A DNA stretch of 64,000 nt from Gari tellinella (GCA_922989275.2 OV277858.1:16913427-16977426); one strand, 5' to 3'. Numbered from the stretch's first letter, positions 1-11,730 are shown. The notes: generated by a model not told the origin, from the sequence alone. A program made the numbers and translations.

Positions 1-304
1 TTCTAATAGTTTACGAACACATGAAAAAAAAAGTCCACTGCTTTATTGTATCATAGAGCCACGACAAGAACATCATGAGGGCTGTCGCCATTAGCACGCC
101 ATTCAGTCCATATTATTATAAATAACAAGTTATATCGGAAAAGGTATCCGTGTCTGACTGCTTACATCTCTACATAATTCACTAGAAAGCAAATAAGGCA
201 TTTTGCAACAGTGTACACAATTATAAGGCTTTTTTTTAAATCATACCGAGTGACTGTCGAACATGTCATTGGCAAGCTCGAGTCTTACAAAGTAGTGAAC
301 TACA
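1..304. other. No recognisable feature
   Basis: AT-rich sequence with a T-run near 231. No open frame, tRNA-like box or clear repeat was seen. Confidence 0.5.
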
Positions 305-1215
305 TACATGCGTTTTAGGACGGACTGTGACACTATTGCCGGTTTTATATATCTGCAAACGGAATACACTAGATTTAACTATTAATATACTACTAATATT
401 TTGAATTTTAACTCATATATCGGTTTTGTTACCGATGTAGTAACCTAACCCGTACATCTTGGAACCTGACCTGCATGAATACCTTTTAACCAAACGTCGT
501 TGGCATGCGAAAATTGAGTTGCATTGCAAAGCTTGGTTTACCTTCTACTTGGTATGTAAGTGTCGGTAATTGTCGTCTGCAAAACGTTGCCGTCTGTAAC
601 TATTCACAATGTTCTGCATTTTTGTACAGAAATTATCAGCAGAATGTCAAACAGTTTGGCACAAGATGAGCCACCGCGTCATGTGGGTTTCGTCTGGATC
701 TAAATTGTTTGTAACAGTTATAACAAATAAACCCGACGCAGGCAGTAGATGAGCCTATCGTCCAATATAAACTCTTTTTTTTACAAACATAATATATTAG
801 CATTGCAGAAAATAATTTCATCAGTTATTAGAAAATAAGCAGACGACAAGAAAATAGACGATACTTCTAACTGATACAGAATTAGGCCCGAATGGTTTGA
901 GACTTAATTTTCAAACAACTCGCGTACCGTTACTTTCTACTCGCAATCAGCGGCAGCGAAAAATGTCTATTTCTCCGATAAACCTAACAACAAGCAGATG
1001 GCAATTTCAATGAGGTGATGAGTTCGGTATATTTATTCGGGCAATTTTATTTATTGATCACCGACACGGACGTCCAAGCAATACATTGCACTTGAAAAAT
1101 TACCAAGAAGGAAACTGAATCATTACGCTGTGTTAAATATACAGTTAAACACGTGATGTTTGTGTGCATACTTGTATACATGTTCTACCTTCTCAACTGT
1201 GTTGCAGCCTTGGAG
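305..1215 (+). repeat. Arm of inverted duplication A (partner 14240-15015)
   Basis: Reading along this strand, the sequence is matched by the reverse complement of 14240-15015 over almost its whole length, with many substitutions and small indels. Anchors include TAACCCGTACATCTTGGAAC near 450, GTCGTCTGCAAAACGTTG near 572 and AACAAGCAGATGGCAATTTC near 988. The arms are about 13 kb apart. No ORF of note is shared. It is probably a dispersed repeat rather than a gene. It contains the short hairpin at 645-712, and the partner carries the same hairpin at 14651-14715. Confidence 0.75.
645..712. repeat. Short hairpin repeat (GTTTGG family), copy 1
   Basis: The left half CAAACAGTTTGGCACAAGA pairs imperfectly with the right half ending in TCTAAATTGTTTG. 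It is a member of a family of about 65-80 bp foldbacks also seen at 14651, 20909, 23323, 24341, 25114 and 26616. Confidence 0.6.
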
Positions 1216-3069
1216 ATATCACTACATTTAGGGTCAGCGTGACTGAGACTGAAAGTCGCATAGTGACAGCTTGCTTGGATCAGATGAGAACATGTTAGCA
1301 ACACTTCTGGCCTATGTACACTTGTCTCTGCTTCCTCTATTCTTCTGTGCCTTGTAGCATCTCCTCTTTCTTCGTATTACATTGTTTACATCTTCATTCA
1401 ACCACCAAGTATATGCCCCCATATGCACATCTTTGTTTGACAATAACCAGTGTAATATCTATTCAGAAGACATTATTTAAGTTGACGCGGTGTTTTGTGT
1501 TGCACATTCCTCTCATAGGATAGTCTCTGAAGAAAAAGCATTGAGAATTTACCAGAATATCTAAGGCTAATGGTTGTGGAAACTGTGAAGGCATTCAGTG
1601 TACAAATATTTCACGTCTCACTGAATCCAAAATAATTTTAGAGTCCTTACTATCTGTACATGAAGCATATGATGTATAGATCAGATGTTACTTTTATAAG
1701 CAGTTTGGAAATTTACAGTCTTTATTTAGCCAATTTAAGTCTTGAACTTGATTTGCCTTCTAACGTGTGAAATAGTCAGTTGGCGAACATCATGATTCAG
1801 ATATCTAATCAGAGTTTGTGAGTCATATAAGCTATCTTGAGCAAATGTCATGCCAATAAGAGAGTTATCATTTCTTTGCAGACACTTTAGACTCTGACAA
1901 GGAGTTTGTTAGATATTACATAAGTGTATTTACAGTCTACAGGGCATTTAACAACTTTATGAAAATGTTGGTAGCAAATACACATTTATTTTAATTGAAA
2001 CTATGATTATATTGAAAAAATATAGCAGAACGCTTATTATGTTTGATACAATCATTTTGTATAAAATATATTAACAGAACAGTTGTAAAACAACGTAGTT
2101 TTATCATTAAATGCACGTTGGACAATTCTATACTACTATTTGCATCGAAAAGAAGGGGGGAAAATCCTAACGCAGGGTGGTTTAGAAGTATTGAAAAAAG
2201 TTACATTGGCTTATCAGATTATACTAGACTTGTTTTTGTTATATCACAACACATAGAGCTTGCAAATCACTTATTCATTTATGTTGCAGTTTGTTTAAGG
2301 TTGGACTTTTGTTGTCAACATATTAACTGGACTTTAAGGTAAAATACAGCATAATGAACAAATCTTACATTTTCTCACTCGTTTCAGTCCCAAATTCCAT
2401 GGTGTTACTACTCTATATTCTAATAAGAAGTAACACCATAGAGTGATAATAACAGAAATAAAGATCTTATTACATCCCTTTTAATATTTTAGTTTTTGAA
2501 TTCTTTCCTTATCTTGAACTCTGCTTATAATTTATTGTAATAGAACGTGATAAGTGTGTTAATTTTGGATACTAATAAGTTATGTGTTGTTTGGTGTGTT
2601 TTTTTAGAAACTGTACATGTATAGTATAGGGACACATGAAGTAAGCATTTGAAATGCAACTTATACGGACTAAAATATGCTTAAATATAGCTGATATTAA
2701 CATTTATAAGCTCATTTTTTTTAAAGCTTATGAAGTGTCTTATTGCATAGAACTGAGAATGAGATGCTAACAATATGTTGGCATTGTATAGTGCGTGAAT
2801 CTTGATGCAGTATTTATTCAGTTTCAATTGCAAACATTTCGAAGGGGTAAGTTTCAAAGGGCACTTTTAACAATTGTTTGACGTCAAACCTGTCTGACCT
2901 TTTTCAAAATGTAACTTAGGTGTCAAATACAAGTAATTTAAACCCTAAATGTTTGCCCTGGATATAGAACACATGCAACATTCGATTTCCTTTTCAGTAC
3001 ATAAGTATGTCAGTATATCAAAATGTACCACCATAAACTAAAGGGGCTTATTTAAAAATGTATAGTCAC
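1216..3069. other. No gene; one small hairpin
   Basis: No coding sequence is supported. The open frames of 69 and 99 codons at 1314 and 2043 have no recognisable motif and low-complexity composition. An 11-bp perfect inverted repeat (ATGGTGTTACT / AGTAACACCAT) lies at 2399-2439. Confidence 0.5.
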
Positions 3070-3250
3070 AATTGCAATACTTCTACTTCCCTATGTTAAA
3101 TTGGGTGGCTGGGGTAAATTAAAACGTTATACAAATCTTAGAAAAGTAAATGTCACATTGAGGGATCGGTAAGAATGGTTCTACACTTTAGGTACAACAT
3201 GTCGAGTATAATGTTTCATTTTAAGCTTCATAATTTAGGCACACTGCTTT
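3070..3250 (+). repeat. Dispersed ~180-bp repeat (also at 57480-57670)
   Basis: The two stretches share, in order, a CTTNTACTTNCC core, CATGTTAAA or ATGTTAAA, GGGTGG plus GGGTAAA-type words, ATCGGTAAGAATG and TTTCATTTTAAG. Both run in the same direction. A further shorter match to the GTGGGTGGGGTAA part lies at 57690-57730. No coding content is seen and the type is unknown. Confidence 0.6.
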
Positions 3251-4273
3251 TATTAATAGATATTCCTCAAAATCGCTTACCCTTTTGTCGGATAATTTTT
3301 CTGTTGACGTTTCAGTAAGTAAAATAAAGTCATTATTGTTAAAATGTATTGAAATCCAGCATTTTTAAGTTTATTTGATATTTTGTAACTACACTCGCGT
3401 AATTCAATAAAGCATATCGTAATGTCACCTTCTCCTTTTCTAATTCACATTAATTATTATTCACATCTTAGCCTGGAGCGCCCGTTTTTAGTATTTTGTA
3501 TTGACGAATCAATCGAACCGTCGTCTTGCTGTTACGGTTGCGTTTAATCTTCAGTTTTACGTGACGTTCCGATAGTTTGTCTATTTTCAGACTCATCTGG
3601 ATTTCCGTTTGTTGTGTATTATTCTGTATTAAACTGTTAAATGTATTTCGTTCTGACAGTTCCGAGGTAGGCAGGGACATTATTAGTTTTACTAAGTATA
3701 TACTTAGTATATTTATGTGAAAACTGATACAAGCTACAAACCTAAAGCAGTCGACAATTATACACCCATGTCTCTACATCGTTGTATTGTATCTCTGTAC
3801 GTCAATGTTTGTATGGGACAGCCACGTAGAGAGGTTTAATCCGCATTCTGGTCTGACAGCTCTTGCTGATAAATAGGCGGATAAACTGAATAGGGATACA
3901 ATTGTGTAGATGCGAAAGGCCGATATACTTTTCTATACAAATGAAACCTTTATGCCGTTTTGTACGTTCTATTACTGAAATGGTAGTTTCCAAACTACTG
4001 AGATGATAAATTATGTGTTCGTTTTGTTATATGATATTGTGCTTTTATTTAAAACAATGCAGCAGAACAATTAATTATTACAGCAGAAAATTCATAAAGT
4101 TGGGTTCCCTCTTGAAAAACCTCATAGTTGTTCGTGTATATTGTAAGGTAAATTGTAGATCTCTGTGTAAATTACTTAGGATTTTGTGAAGTAATCGTTT
4201 ATTATCCTGTCACGTGCCTATTTTCCTGACGGATAAAGGGGTGACAGATAAACTTTGCTTTATTATGCTATGT

Positions 4274-4315
4274 GGTCACATGACCGATGTTATTATGTCA
4301 AGTGGTCACATGACC
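4274..4315. repeat. Duplicated GGTCACATGACC inverted motif
   Basis: GGTCACATGACC occurs at 4274-4285 and again at 4304-4315, exactly 30 bp apart, within a slightly longer direct repeat (TTATTATG...GTGGTCACATGACC). Each copy is GGTCA and TGACC around a 2-bp centre. A nuclear-receptor-like or bHLH (CACATG) site can be imagined, but function is not shown. Confidence 0.4.
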
Positions 4316-4570
4316 TGTAGCCGGAACTATTTTTTTCCACCGATACGCTTATTTTTCCCGCTGTGAGGAAAGATATTCTAAAACTCTTTCAACAGAATCC
4401 GACGTTTATTCGAACCATTCGATGCAATCAAATCGTTAAAGAGTACGCGCCACCAGTCGTTTGCTGACATTCTTCTATAATTGTCTGCCTTTTAGATTTC
4501 CCGAGTGAAAAACACTAGATTTTTAAAGGTTCTTGTATTTCTTTTCAACGTAACTAGGACTTGTCGTCAC

Positions 4571-4589
4571 TGACGTCATCTATATAATA
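4571..4589 (+). promoter_or_regulatory. CRE plus TATA-like cluster
   Basis: A perfect CRE palindrome TGACGTCA (4571-4578) is followed two bases later by TATATAATA (4581-4589) and then GCGCGC. No ORF of plausible length follows: the first ATG, near 4644, opens only 27 codons. Chance occurrence in AT-rich DNA is quite possible. Confidence 0.2.
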
Positions 4590-4700
4590 GCGCGCTTTCC
4601 TAAAATAACATAGTTCTTTAGTGAGAATCTTATCTGGACCAAAAATGAGTCTAGCTTTAAAAAATGCATTCTCTATTTATTTTACTATTGTGACAAGGAT

Positions 4701-4853
4701 AAATAGAATATTTGGTTCCTATCTTTGAATGAGAAATGTTATCTGGCTCGGCTTCTGAAAATATCAGGTTCGCCTGTGGCTCACCAGATATATTCATCCG
4801 CCTTGCCAGATAACATTTCTCATTCAAAGCTAGTCACCAAATATTCTCTATTT
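4701..4853. mobile_element. Palindromic MITE, ~154 bp
   Basis: The left half (AAATAGAATATTTGG...GAATGAGAAATGTTATCTGG) is complementary to the right half (CCAGATAACATTTCTCATTC...CCAAATATTCTCTATTT). Pairing continues through the centre (GATATC/AGGT against ACCAGATAT), so the whole unit folds as one hairpin. Such a near-complete palindrome is typical of small non-autonomous DNA transposons. No target duplication could be fixed and no superfamily is assigned. Confidence 0.7.
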
Positions 4854-4966
4854 AAAAATGATAAATAATGAACACTCATACAAGATCATCTATGTATGAC
4901 TAATATATCATGTATACAGATTGTCAAAAATAAAACGGTTCAGTTCGTCTGAATCAAATTCATTCG

Positions 4967-4990
4967 TAATCGACCATATGTGGTCGATTA
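4967..4990. repeat. Perfect 10-bp inverted repeat
   Basis: TAATCGACCA, 4-base loop TATG, TGGTCGATTA. Confidence 0.7.
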
Positions 4991-5747
4991 AGTACAAAAT
5001 AGGCATGCAAATTTCGATAAAAACACGAATTAATATCCAAAAAAGACAGGCATGTCACATTTCATCATAAGTGACTAAGCCGAACAATTATTTTCAACAG
5101 TTATGTGGTTTTGTTTATTGAGGAATGGACATAATTATTGTCAATGACAGCAACGACAACTGGATTACAAAGAGAATACATTTTTTCAAGTCTCACGTGA
5201 TCATTTGTACTCAGTTACATGACGAGCAAACCCAATGAAACAAACATGTACAAAAATGTGAAATTTAAAAAAACACTAATCGAAGTAATCAACTGGAACA
5301 CAGGACATCCATTTCAGGGATTTGGGCAGTTTGACATTAAACGTACATGCGATTTAAAAATAATTGAAAGGTTACTTATTGCTATGTTATCAAAACACAT
5401 TTGAAAATATGCCATTGCTGTATGAAACTTCTATAAAATATTAACAACAATAACAACAACAACAATGTCTCAAACGTGTAATCCCATTCATCAGAATGAA
5501 TACTATTAAAATAAATCCTATTCTCAATCGATTAAGTAAAACTGCAATTGCTGAAATGCAGCGTAAAGTCATTTAAATATTATTCAAAAGCACTTTACTA
5601 CAGTTTGTAAGTAATCTCGGAACTGACAGTTATGAAACTTCATGACAACAATAATGTGTGCTTTGATGCAGTGTAAGTGTTTTTAGAAACTTCACGTGAA
5701 ACATTTCAATACTAACTTATGGCTGATTTTCGTGTGGTTGCTAACAC
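4991..5747. other. No gene recognised
   Basis: A 61-codon frame at 5219-5404 is low-complexity, lysine/asparagine-rich and matches nothing known. A short AAC-rich run lies at 5441-5465. Confidence 0.45.
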
Positions 5748-6432
5748 CCCGGTCACACAGAGCCATCGGTGATAGATCGGTTATTTTTTCGCCAAACTAG
5801 GGAGGGGACCGATGAGAACCGATTTATTACCGATATCACCTATTGGCCACCTGTTTTCCACCTATCAATCGCTATTGAGTAAAGATGAGTTTCGTCGGCG
5901 AAAAATCACCGATTGGGATTTTTAAACGTGCTTAAAATTCTCGATCGGTGAAAATATTTTACAAATAACCGATTGACAACCTGTCTACTATCGATATCAC
6001 CGACGAGTCACCGATTAACCACCGATAAAGCACCGATGAACTGATACTTACCACCGATGAAAAAAGATGAGAATGAAAACGAAGGATCTCGTCGGTTTTC
6101 ATCGGTTGTTAATGGCAGTTCAATCGGTGATCAATTGGTGATCAATCGGTTGCCCCCAGCATTTCATCAGTGTTTTATCGGTATTCGTCGATTATTGATA
6201 GGTTGTTGGGCGCTTTTAATCGGTGGCCCATAGGTGTTCATGAGTTGCCAATCGGTGGCCAATCGATGGCCAATCGGAGGCGGGGTGGCGTTTCACCGAT
6301 GAACAAATAGTCATCACCGATATCCGGTCACACAGAAAGCCTGAAATTAAAACACTTATGACAACCGATAAAAACAGCAAATAATTCGACCGATTGGGTA
6401 CCGATTTAAGCCCGACCGTCTGTGTGACCGGG
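5748..6432. mobile_element. Foldback MITE with ACCGAT hexamers, copy 1
   Basis: The ends are CCCGGTCACACAGA and its complement TCTGTGTGACCGGG, so the unit has terminal inverted repeats and is 685 bp. The left half is studded with ACCGAT/ACCGATGA, the right half with the complement ATCGGT, so the element is a long imperfect foldback. An internal CCGGTCACACAGAAAGCC (near 6324) repeats the terminal sequence, suggesting a compound or partly duplicated end. No transposase is encoded. Flanks TTGCTAACA and TTGTTAGGT are only weakly alike, so a target duplication is uncertain. Superfamily unknown. Confidence 0.8.
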
Positions 6433-6562
6433 TTGTTAGGTGTCAGTCTGTTTTGCTGCTCTTCTTGTTTGTATTGTGTTTGAGTTTTAAAAGATGGCTT
6501 AAGTGTTGTTTTTAACACGCTCCGTATCGTATTGCTGTTCTTCAGTCATGTCCTCTTTACAC

Positions 6563-7232
6563 CCCGGTCACACAGAGCCATCGGTGATAAATCGGTTTTT
6601 TTTTCGCCAAACTAGGGAGAGGACCGATGAACAGCTATTTACAACCGACATCACCTATTTACCACCTGTTTTCCACCTATCAATAGCTATTAGGTAAAGA
6701 TGAGTTTCGTCGGGGAAAAATCACCGATGGGGAATTTTAAACGTGTCGATGAAAATATTTTACAAATAACCGATTGACAACCTGTCTCCTACCGATATCA
6801 CCGACGAGTCACCGATAAAGCACCGATAAAGCACCGATGAACTAATACTTACCACCTATGAAAAAAGATGAGAATTAAAACGCGGGATCTCGTCGGTTTT
6901 CATCGGTTGTTAATGGAAGTTCAATCGGTGCTCAATCGGTGGTCAATCGGTTGCCGCCAGCATTTCATCAGTGTTTTATCGGTATTCATCTATTATTGAT
7001 AGGTTGTTGAGCGCTTTTAATCGGTGGCCCATTGGATTTCATGAGTCGCAATTCGTTTGCCAATCGGTGGCCAATCGGAGGCGGGGTGGCGTTTGACCGA
7101 TGAACAAATATTCATCACCGATACCCGGTCACACAGAAAGCCTGAAATAAAATCACTTATGACAACCGATCAAAGAACAAATAATTGAACCGATTGGGTA
7201 CCGATTTAAGCCCGACCGTCTATGTAACCGGG
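6563..7232. mobile_element. Foldback MITE with ACCGAT hexamers, copy 2
   Basis: A second copy in the same direction, 130 bp after the first, with the same CCCGGTCACACAGAGCCATC start. Its right end is mutated (TCTATGTAACCGGG). Internal structure matches copy 1 block by block, with a few short deletions (for example after the segment at 6730). It again carries the inner CCGGTCACACAGAAAGCC. Two direct copies this close suggest either separate insertions into a favoured site or a local duplication. Confidence 0.8.
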
Positions 7233-7859
7233 ATGTTACGTTCTTAACAGTGTCGAGGATGTTTAACTGCTGTGACAATTACCACAAATCAATGTCCACA
7301 ATATGTCACAGCAACTTCCTCAAAAGCATCATACACAAGGGGTATTACTCCTGTGAACTTTGCATCTATTTCTTTTTCTTCCGATAAGTGAGCGTCTCCT
7401 CAATTTGATACATTACTAAAATGATCTAGTTCTCAACTACCGAAGTCGCGATAACCAATATCGTTTTTAAAAGGCGGTATTTGGCCATCGTGTTTGCTGC
7501 ACCACCCACATCTCCAGTCTGTGAGCCTCCCTTATGAATCAATAATAATGTTGTCCTCTATCAGTTTTCGCTCATATTTGTGGTCCTTCTTGTTGGAATA
7601 TTTGTATAGTTGTTATCGGTTGCTCTATCACATTATATGCATCCTGAAATGTATCATATAATTTAGCCTTGTCTTAGCTTATCAACTATTTCCAAGATAC
7701 TTAGAGTGTTTAGTTTGCTCATGCTACTTTCCTATATAATACTAAACTTATATTCCAATGTACTTTGTTCAATCCGGCATTTTTCTTTAAATCCACGGCC
7801 CAACATAATTATCTAACAGTTAAGAATGTCCTTAGTTGCTTTCATTTTCTGAGGGTAAA
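7233..7859. other. No gene recognised
   Basis: AT-rich; no open frame above 60 codons with recognisable content and no clear repeat. Confidence 0.45.
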
Positions 7860-7980
7860 TCATAAAATATTTAGAGGAAATTGACGAAAACTAAGCGATA
7901 TTGATTTAATTAGAGAAAATAATATCTTAGAATGCTTCAGAATACGGACCCATGATCTAGATAGATTATAAGCGTCACTA
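7860..7980 (+). repeat. Inverted duplication B, outer piece left of the LINE
   Basis: Matches the reverse complement of about 28100-28190 (shared words ATCTTAGAATGCTTCAG and ATATTGATTT). The match stops at 7980 and resumes at 13194, so the intervening 5.2 kb is an insertion relative to the partner arm. Confidence 0.75.
7973..7980 (+). repeat. Target-site duplication, left copy
   Basis: CGTCACTA here is repeated at 13194-13201, directly after the LINE tail. The partner arm near 28100 has the site once (GCGTTACTACACG on the reverse strand), as expected for an empty site. Confidence 0.75.
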
Positions 7981-8649
7981 TGACAGTAATAATATATGAT
8001 ATGAATATACATTTTGGTGTACAGTTGGACCTTAGTTAATCGACCGGATATACTTATCGTAGTTAATAAAACAACAACAACAATTAAAATAAATAACAAA
8101 TTTTGCAACTGGTTGCAACAGTAGTTTTTTACATTTATTTCTGTCATGCAATATGTTGCCGTCTGCAGAGTTATGTGCCTTTGTATAAAAGTGGTCGATG
8201 AGCGCAGGTCTGATTGTACCTCGAAACACAGATTCCTTCAAAACTTAACTTTACAACTTAACTTTATTCCTATGTTACCTGTGTATACTGCATATGTTTG
8301 TGTTATTTCTTTGTTTCTTTCTACTTATTCTGTTTCAATCTGTTCGCCTTTTTCTTCAAATAGCTTTCTGAATAGCATCTTAGACAGTGTGGCATTATGG
8401 ATCTACAGCGTTTTCTGCAGCGGAGCAGACTCTGTGGAGGAGTGTTCAAGTTTATCTGAAAATTTAATGCCCAATGTTTAATGGCCTAGTTTCTTGGAGA
8501 GCCATTGGTTTGTTCTGCTGCAGACTATACATAGGTTGCAGCAGAGTCTACTGTAAGCTTTCATTTTTGTATATTTTCTGTTTGATGGTTCGATTTTTCA
8601 GATGTATTAGCTCACATGTTAAACATTTCAGCCTTGTTTTAGCGAAATA

Positions 8650-9258
8650 TTGTATTCCTCACATTTTTGCATCGTCATGATACTGCTACTGATACAGGCG
8701 GGTGATGTAGAATTAACCCCAGGTCCAACCACGAATGATTTAACAATATTGCATTTAAACATAAGAAGTATAAGAAACAAGTTGGACTTTATTACGGATT
8801 CATTATTAGAGTTTGATATTCTTTGTTTTACAGAAACCCATTTAAACCTCAGCATATCAGATACTGCATTGCACATATCCAACTATCACAGTTAATCTTA
8901 TAGAAAGGATAGGTCTAATCATGGCGGGGGTATTCTTGTTTACGTTTCAAATGATCTAAAGCACTCGCGGATTCTTAATTAGGAAATTTTCTGTAACGAA
9001 TCTGTGTGGATCAAAATAGAAAATAAAAGCGAAAGTTATTTATTAGGAGTTTTCTACAGTCCTAAAACAGCAGATCGATTTTTTTTCGATAATTTTAATC
9101 TAAATATAGAAAAAGCCTTTGAGTTATCAAATAATATTGTTATTGTAGGAGATTTAAATGAAGATCTATTTAATCAATCATATAGAAATTTAAAACATAT
9201 ACTTATAAATAATATATTGAGAAATGTCATTACTGAGGCTACTAGAGTTAATGCTTAA
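8650..9258 (+). pseudogene. LINE 2A-like peptide and APE endonuclease domain
   Basis: The encoded region would nick target DNA to prime reverse transcription. It opens with a hydrophobic stretch (IVMILLLIQ), then AGDVELTPGP, then the APE start HLNIRSIRNKLDFITD and FDILCFTETHLN, where ETH supplies the conserved endonuclease Glu. GGGILVYVSNDLKHS follows after an in-frame stop near 8894, with another stop near 8981. The second frame (9004-9258) holds LLGVFYSPK and IVIVGDLNEDLF, the equivalent of the GDFN motif. The final SDH motif cannot be found. Domain order and spacing fit a LINE ORF2. The start at 8650 is only the first ATG in frame; the real ORF2 start is probably upstream and lost. Confidence 0.85.
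8698..8727 (+). other. 2A-like (ribosome-skipping) motif, degenerate
   Basis: The peptide AGDVELTPGP matches the family consensus D-V/I-E-x-N-P-G-P except for Thr in place of the Asn. Known 2A-like sequences occur ahead of the APE domain in some invertebrate LINEs, which is the position here. The substitution would be expected to reduce or abolish activity. Confidence 0.7.
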
Positions 9259-9285
9259 CTCGATCCAATCATTGTTCCATTTGAT

Positions 9286-10808
9286 ATGCCATTTAATAAA
9301 GCTGATGTTTTGACCTTAATATCACTTCCTCTTTTATATCATATCAATAATACATTTGAAAGGAAAATATGGATATATAGGGACGCTAAGTTTGATAAAC
9401 TGAACGAATATATTTTAGAGTACGATTGGAACTGTCTTTTAAATAATAATGTTAATGATGCATGTAAAATATTTACCGATACTTTTATCCACTTTGTTGA
9501 AACATGTGTGCCATCAAAAAGTATCTTTATTCGAAGAGACGACAAACCGTGGTTTGACTCTACTCTGAGAGCTTTTAGTAGGAAAAGAGATAGACAAAAA
9601 CGTATTGCTCTAAAATCAGGGAAACATAATGACTGGAATAGTTATAAAAAATTACGAAATAAAGTAAATAATTTGAAAAAGCATGCTAAAGAAACATTTT
9701 TCCAAAAGCTTGAATCTTCCCTCTCGAACTTGCAAAACAATGACATAAGTGTTTTTTGGAAAAGTATACGTCATTTTGTTAAAAATAATGATTCCTCTGC
9801 AAATTTACCTCCAATATGTACTGTATCTTTTTCTGGTGAGCCGTATCTTCATACATCAGACGAAGAAAAGGCTGAAGTTTTAAACCAATATTTTTCCTCT
9901 ATCTCTTGTATTGACGACAGTAAAGCCGAACTCCCTGTTTTTATAGGCAAAACAACTGAAAGTTTAAGTGATATTTATATTACAAGGGAAGAAATTGAAG
10001 ATATAATCGGTAGTCTTGAATTAAATAAAGCATCCGGACCAGATGAAATTAGTCACCGTATGCTTAAAAATGTGTCGCACTCAGTTTCGAAACCTCTTTC
10101 TTTATTATTTAATCGGTCTTTACAAGAAGGTATATTTCCCGATATTTGGAAGTTAGCAAACGTAACTCCGCTTTATAAAAAGGGTGATAAAAACAACGTC
10201 TCAAACTACCGGCCTGTTGCTTTATTAAATTGTTGTGGAAAGATTTTTGAAAGAATAGTTTTTAAATATATGTATAATTTTTTTATTGATAATAATCTTA
10301 TATATAAATATCACTCAGGTTTTTTACCTAAGCACTCTACTTCTTACCAATTAATAGATATATATCACCATATATGTCAAACCTTTGAAAACAAACAATT
10401 AAGTTGCATGGTATTTTGTTATATCTCAAAAGCGTTTGATAGGGTATGGCATAATGGTCTCCTTTTTAAATTGGAACAAAACGGCATAAAAGGCAAACTT
10501 TTAAATTGGATTTCCAATTATTTGTTTAAACGAAGGCAGAAAGTTGTTATAAATTCACATTCTTCATCAACGAAGTATGTTTGTGCTGGTGTACCCCAGG
10601 GGTCAGTGTTAGACCCTCTTTTATTTCTTATTTATGTTAATGACATTGCAGAATCACTTTTAAGTTTAACCAGATGATATGCAGATGACAGTTCATTATA
10701 CTATTCAGCTTCTTCAATTCAAGATATTGAAGGTATTATAAACCATGATCTCAATATTATTTCACACTGGGCTAATCAATGGCTCGTAAATTTTAATCCT
10801 TCTAAGAC
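9286..10808 (+). pseudogene. LINE reverse transcriptase domain, inactive
   Basis: This is the longest open frame in the window (463 codons). Early residues form a basic linker (PWFDSTLRAFSRKRDRQKR, near residue 88). RT motifs follow: NKASGPDEISHRML (~248), YKKGDKNNVSNYRPVALLN (~298), YHSGFLPKHSTSYQ (~343), motif A as FCYISKAFDRVWHN (~378), motif B as AGVPQGSVLDPLLFLIYVND (~435), then a TGA at 10675-10677 and YADDSSLYY (motif C) directly after it. In motif A the catalytic Asp is Tyr (TAT at 10420-10422). The frame continues after the stop (LNIISHWANQWLVNFNPSKT) until the nested repeat at 10809. Confidence 0.92.
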
Positions 10809-11150
10809 AAATAAATACGAAAAACGACTCAAGCAGGAAACGTAACACAAACAATACGCCCACCTCTCAAGCAGAACACATACAGTCATACCATAACACA
10901 CACACACACACATACACACACACACGCAATACCATTTCTTCATCCACACACCAACTAGAAAACACACGCAAGACAAACATAAAGCAAAGTGAACATAGGA
11001 GCCCGCCTTGGTACGGTCAGTAGCAATCAATAATTAACTATAAATTAAGTATTAACAACCACTGGGGGGTTAAACCTGGGTTAAGGGGCGCCCAACCTCA
11101 CTCTTATCTGCTATATTCACTTATAAAGACGAACAGTGTACATAAAATAT
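10809..11150 (+). repeat. CA-rich interspersed repeat, copy A (truncated)
   Basis: Starts AAATAAATACG, then ACTCAAGCAGGAAACG, a (CA)n tract, AGGAGCCCGCCTTGGTACGG, an AT-rich near-palindrome and GGGGGGTTAAACCTGGG. It stops at GAACAGTGTACATAAAAT, where a second copy begins. It interrupts the LINE RT frame. Family members occur at 11151, 35797 and 56072 on this strand and at 29894-30275 on the other. No coding capacity and no class can be named. Confidence 0.8.
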
Positions 11151-11730
11151 AAATAAATACGTAAAAGACTCAAGCAGGAAACGTAACACGAACCATACAC
11201 CCACCTCTCAAGCAGAACACACACACACACAGTCATACCATTACACCCACATCTCAAGCAGAACACACTCACACAGTCATATCATAACACACACACACAC
11301 ACGCACGCAATATCATTTCTTCATCCACACACTAAATAGAAAACACGCAATACAAACATAAAGCAAAGTGAACATAGGAGCCCGCCTTGGTACGGTCAGT
11401 AGCAATCAATAATTGATTATAAATTAATTATTAACAGCCACTGGGGGGTTAAACCTGGGTTTAGGGGCGCCCAACCTCACACTTATCTCCTATATTCACC
11501 TATAAAGACGAACAGTGTACATAAAATGTAAACCCTGTTCCACAACCTTACAATAAAAAAGACCGCCAACACAGTAAGTAAATACATGTAAAACATCTAA
11601 CAAAAATTATATGACCAGATTATTAGTAACACGGGCAAGAATTAAACATTCAAGCCCGTGCTAAAAACAACCCACTATGGCAACGGTCAAATTGTACTCA
11701 AGCGACTAGTCTGTAGTCACGAGTAAGCTA
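11151..11730 (+). repeat. CA-rich interspersed repeat, copy B (longer)
   Basis: A tandem second copy with the same 5' start. It continues past the point where copy A ends: AAACCCTGTTCCACAACC, a hairpin ACGGGC...GCCCGT (11632-11662 region), CCCACTATGGCAACGGTC and GACTAGTCTGTAGTCACGAG. LINE sequence resumes just after. The right boundary is uncertain by about 20 bases. Confidence 0.8.

Larger units (their letters stand above)
3251..4700. other. No gene recognised
   Basis: The reverse-strand open frames at 3468-3680 and 3802-3993 have no recognisable domain. The only ordered features are the duplicated GGTCACATGACC motif and a CRE/TATA-like cluster, listed separately. Confidence 0.45.

Noticed and set aside
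6216..6518. 100-codon reverse frame
   Set aside because: Runs through the ACCGAT-rich foldback MITE; composition follows the hexamers.
7860..8241. Reverse frames of 95 and 69 codons
   Set aside because: They straddle the LINE insertion boundary and read the LINE 5' region backwards.
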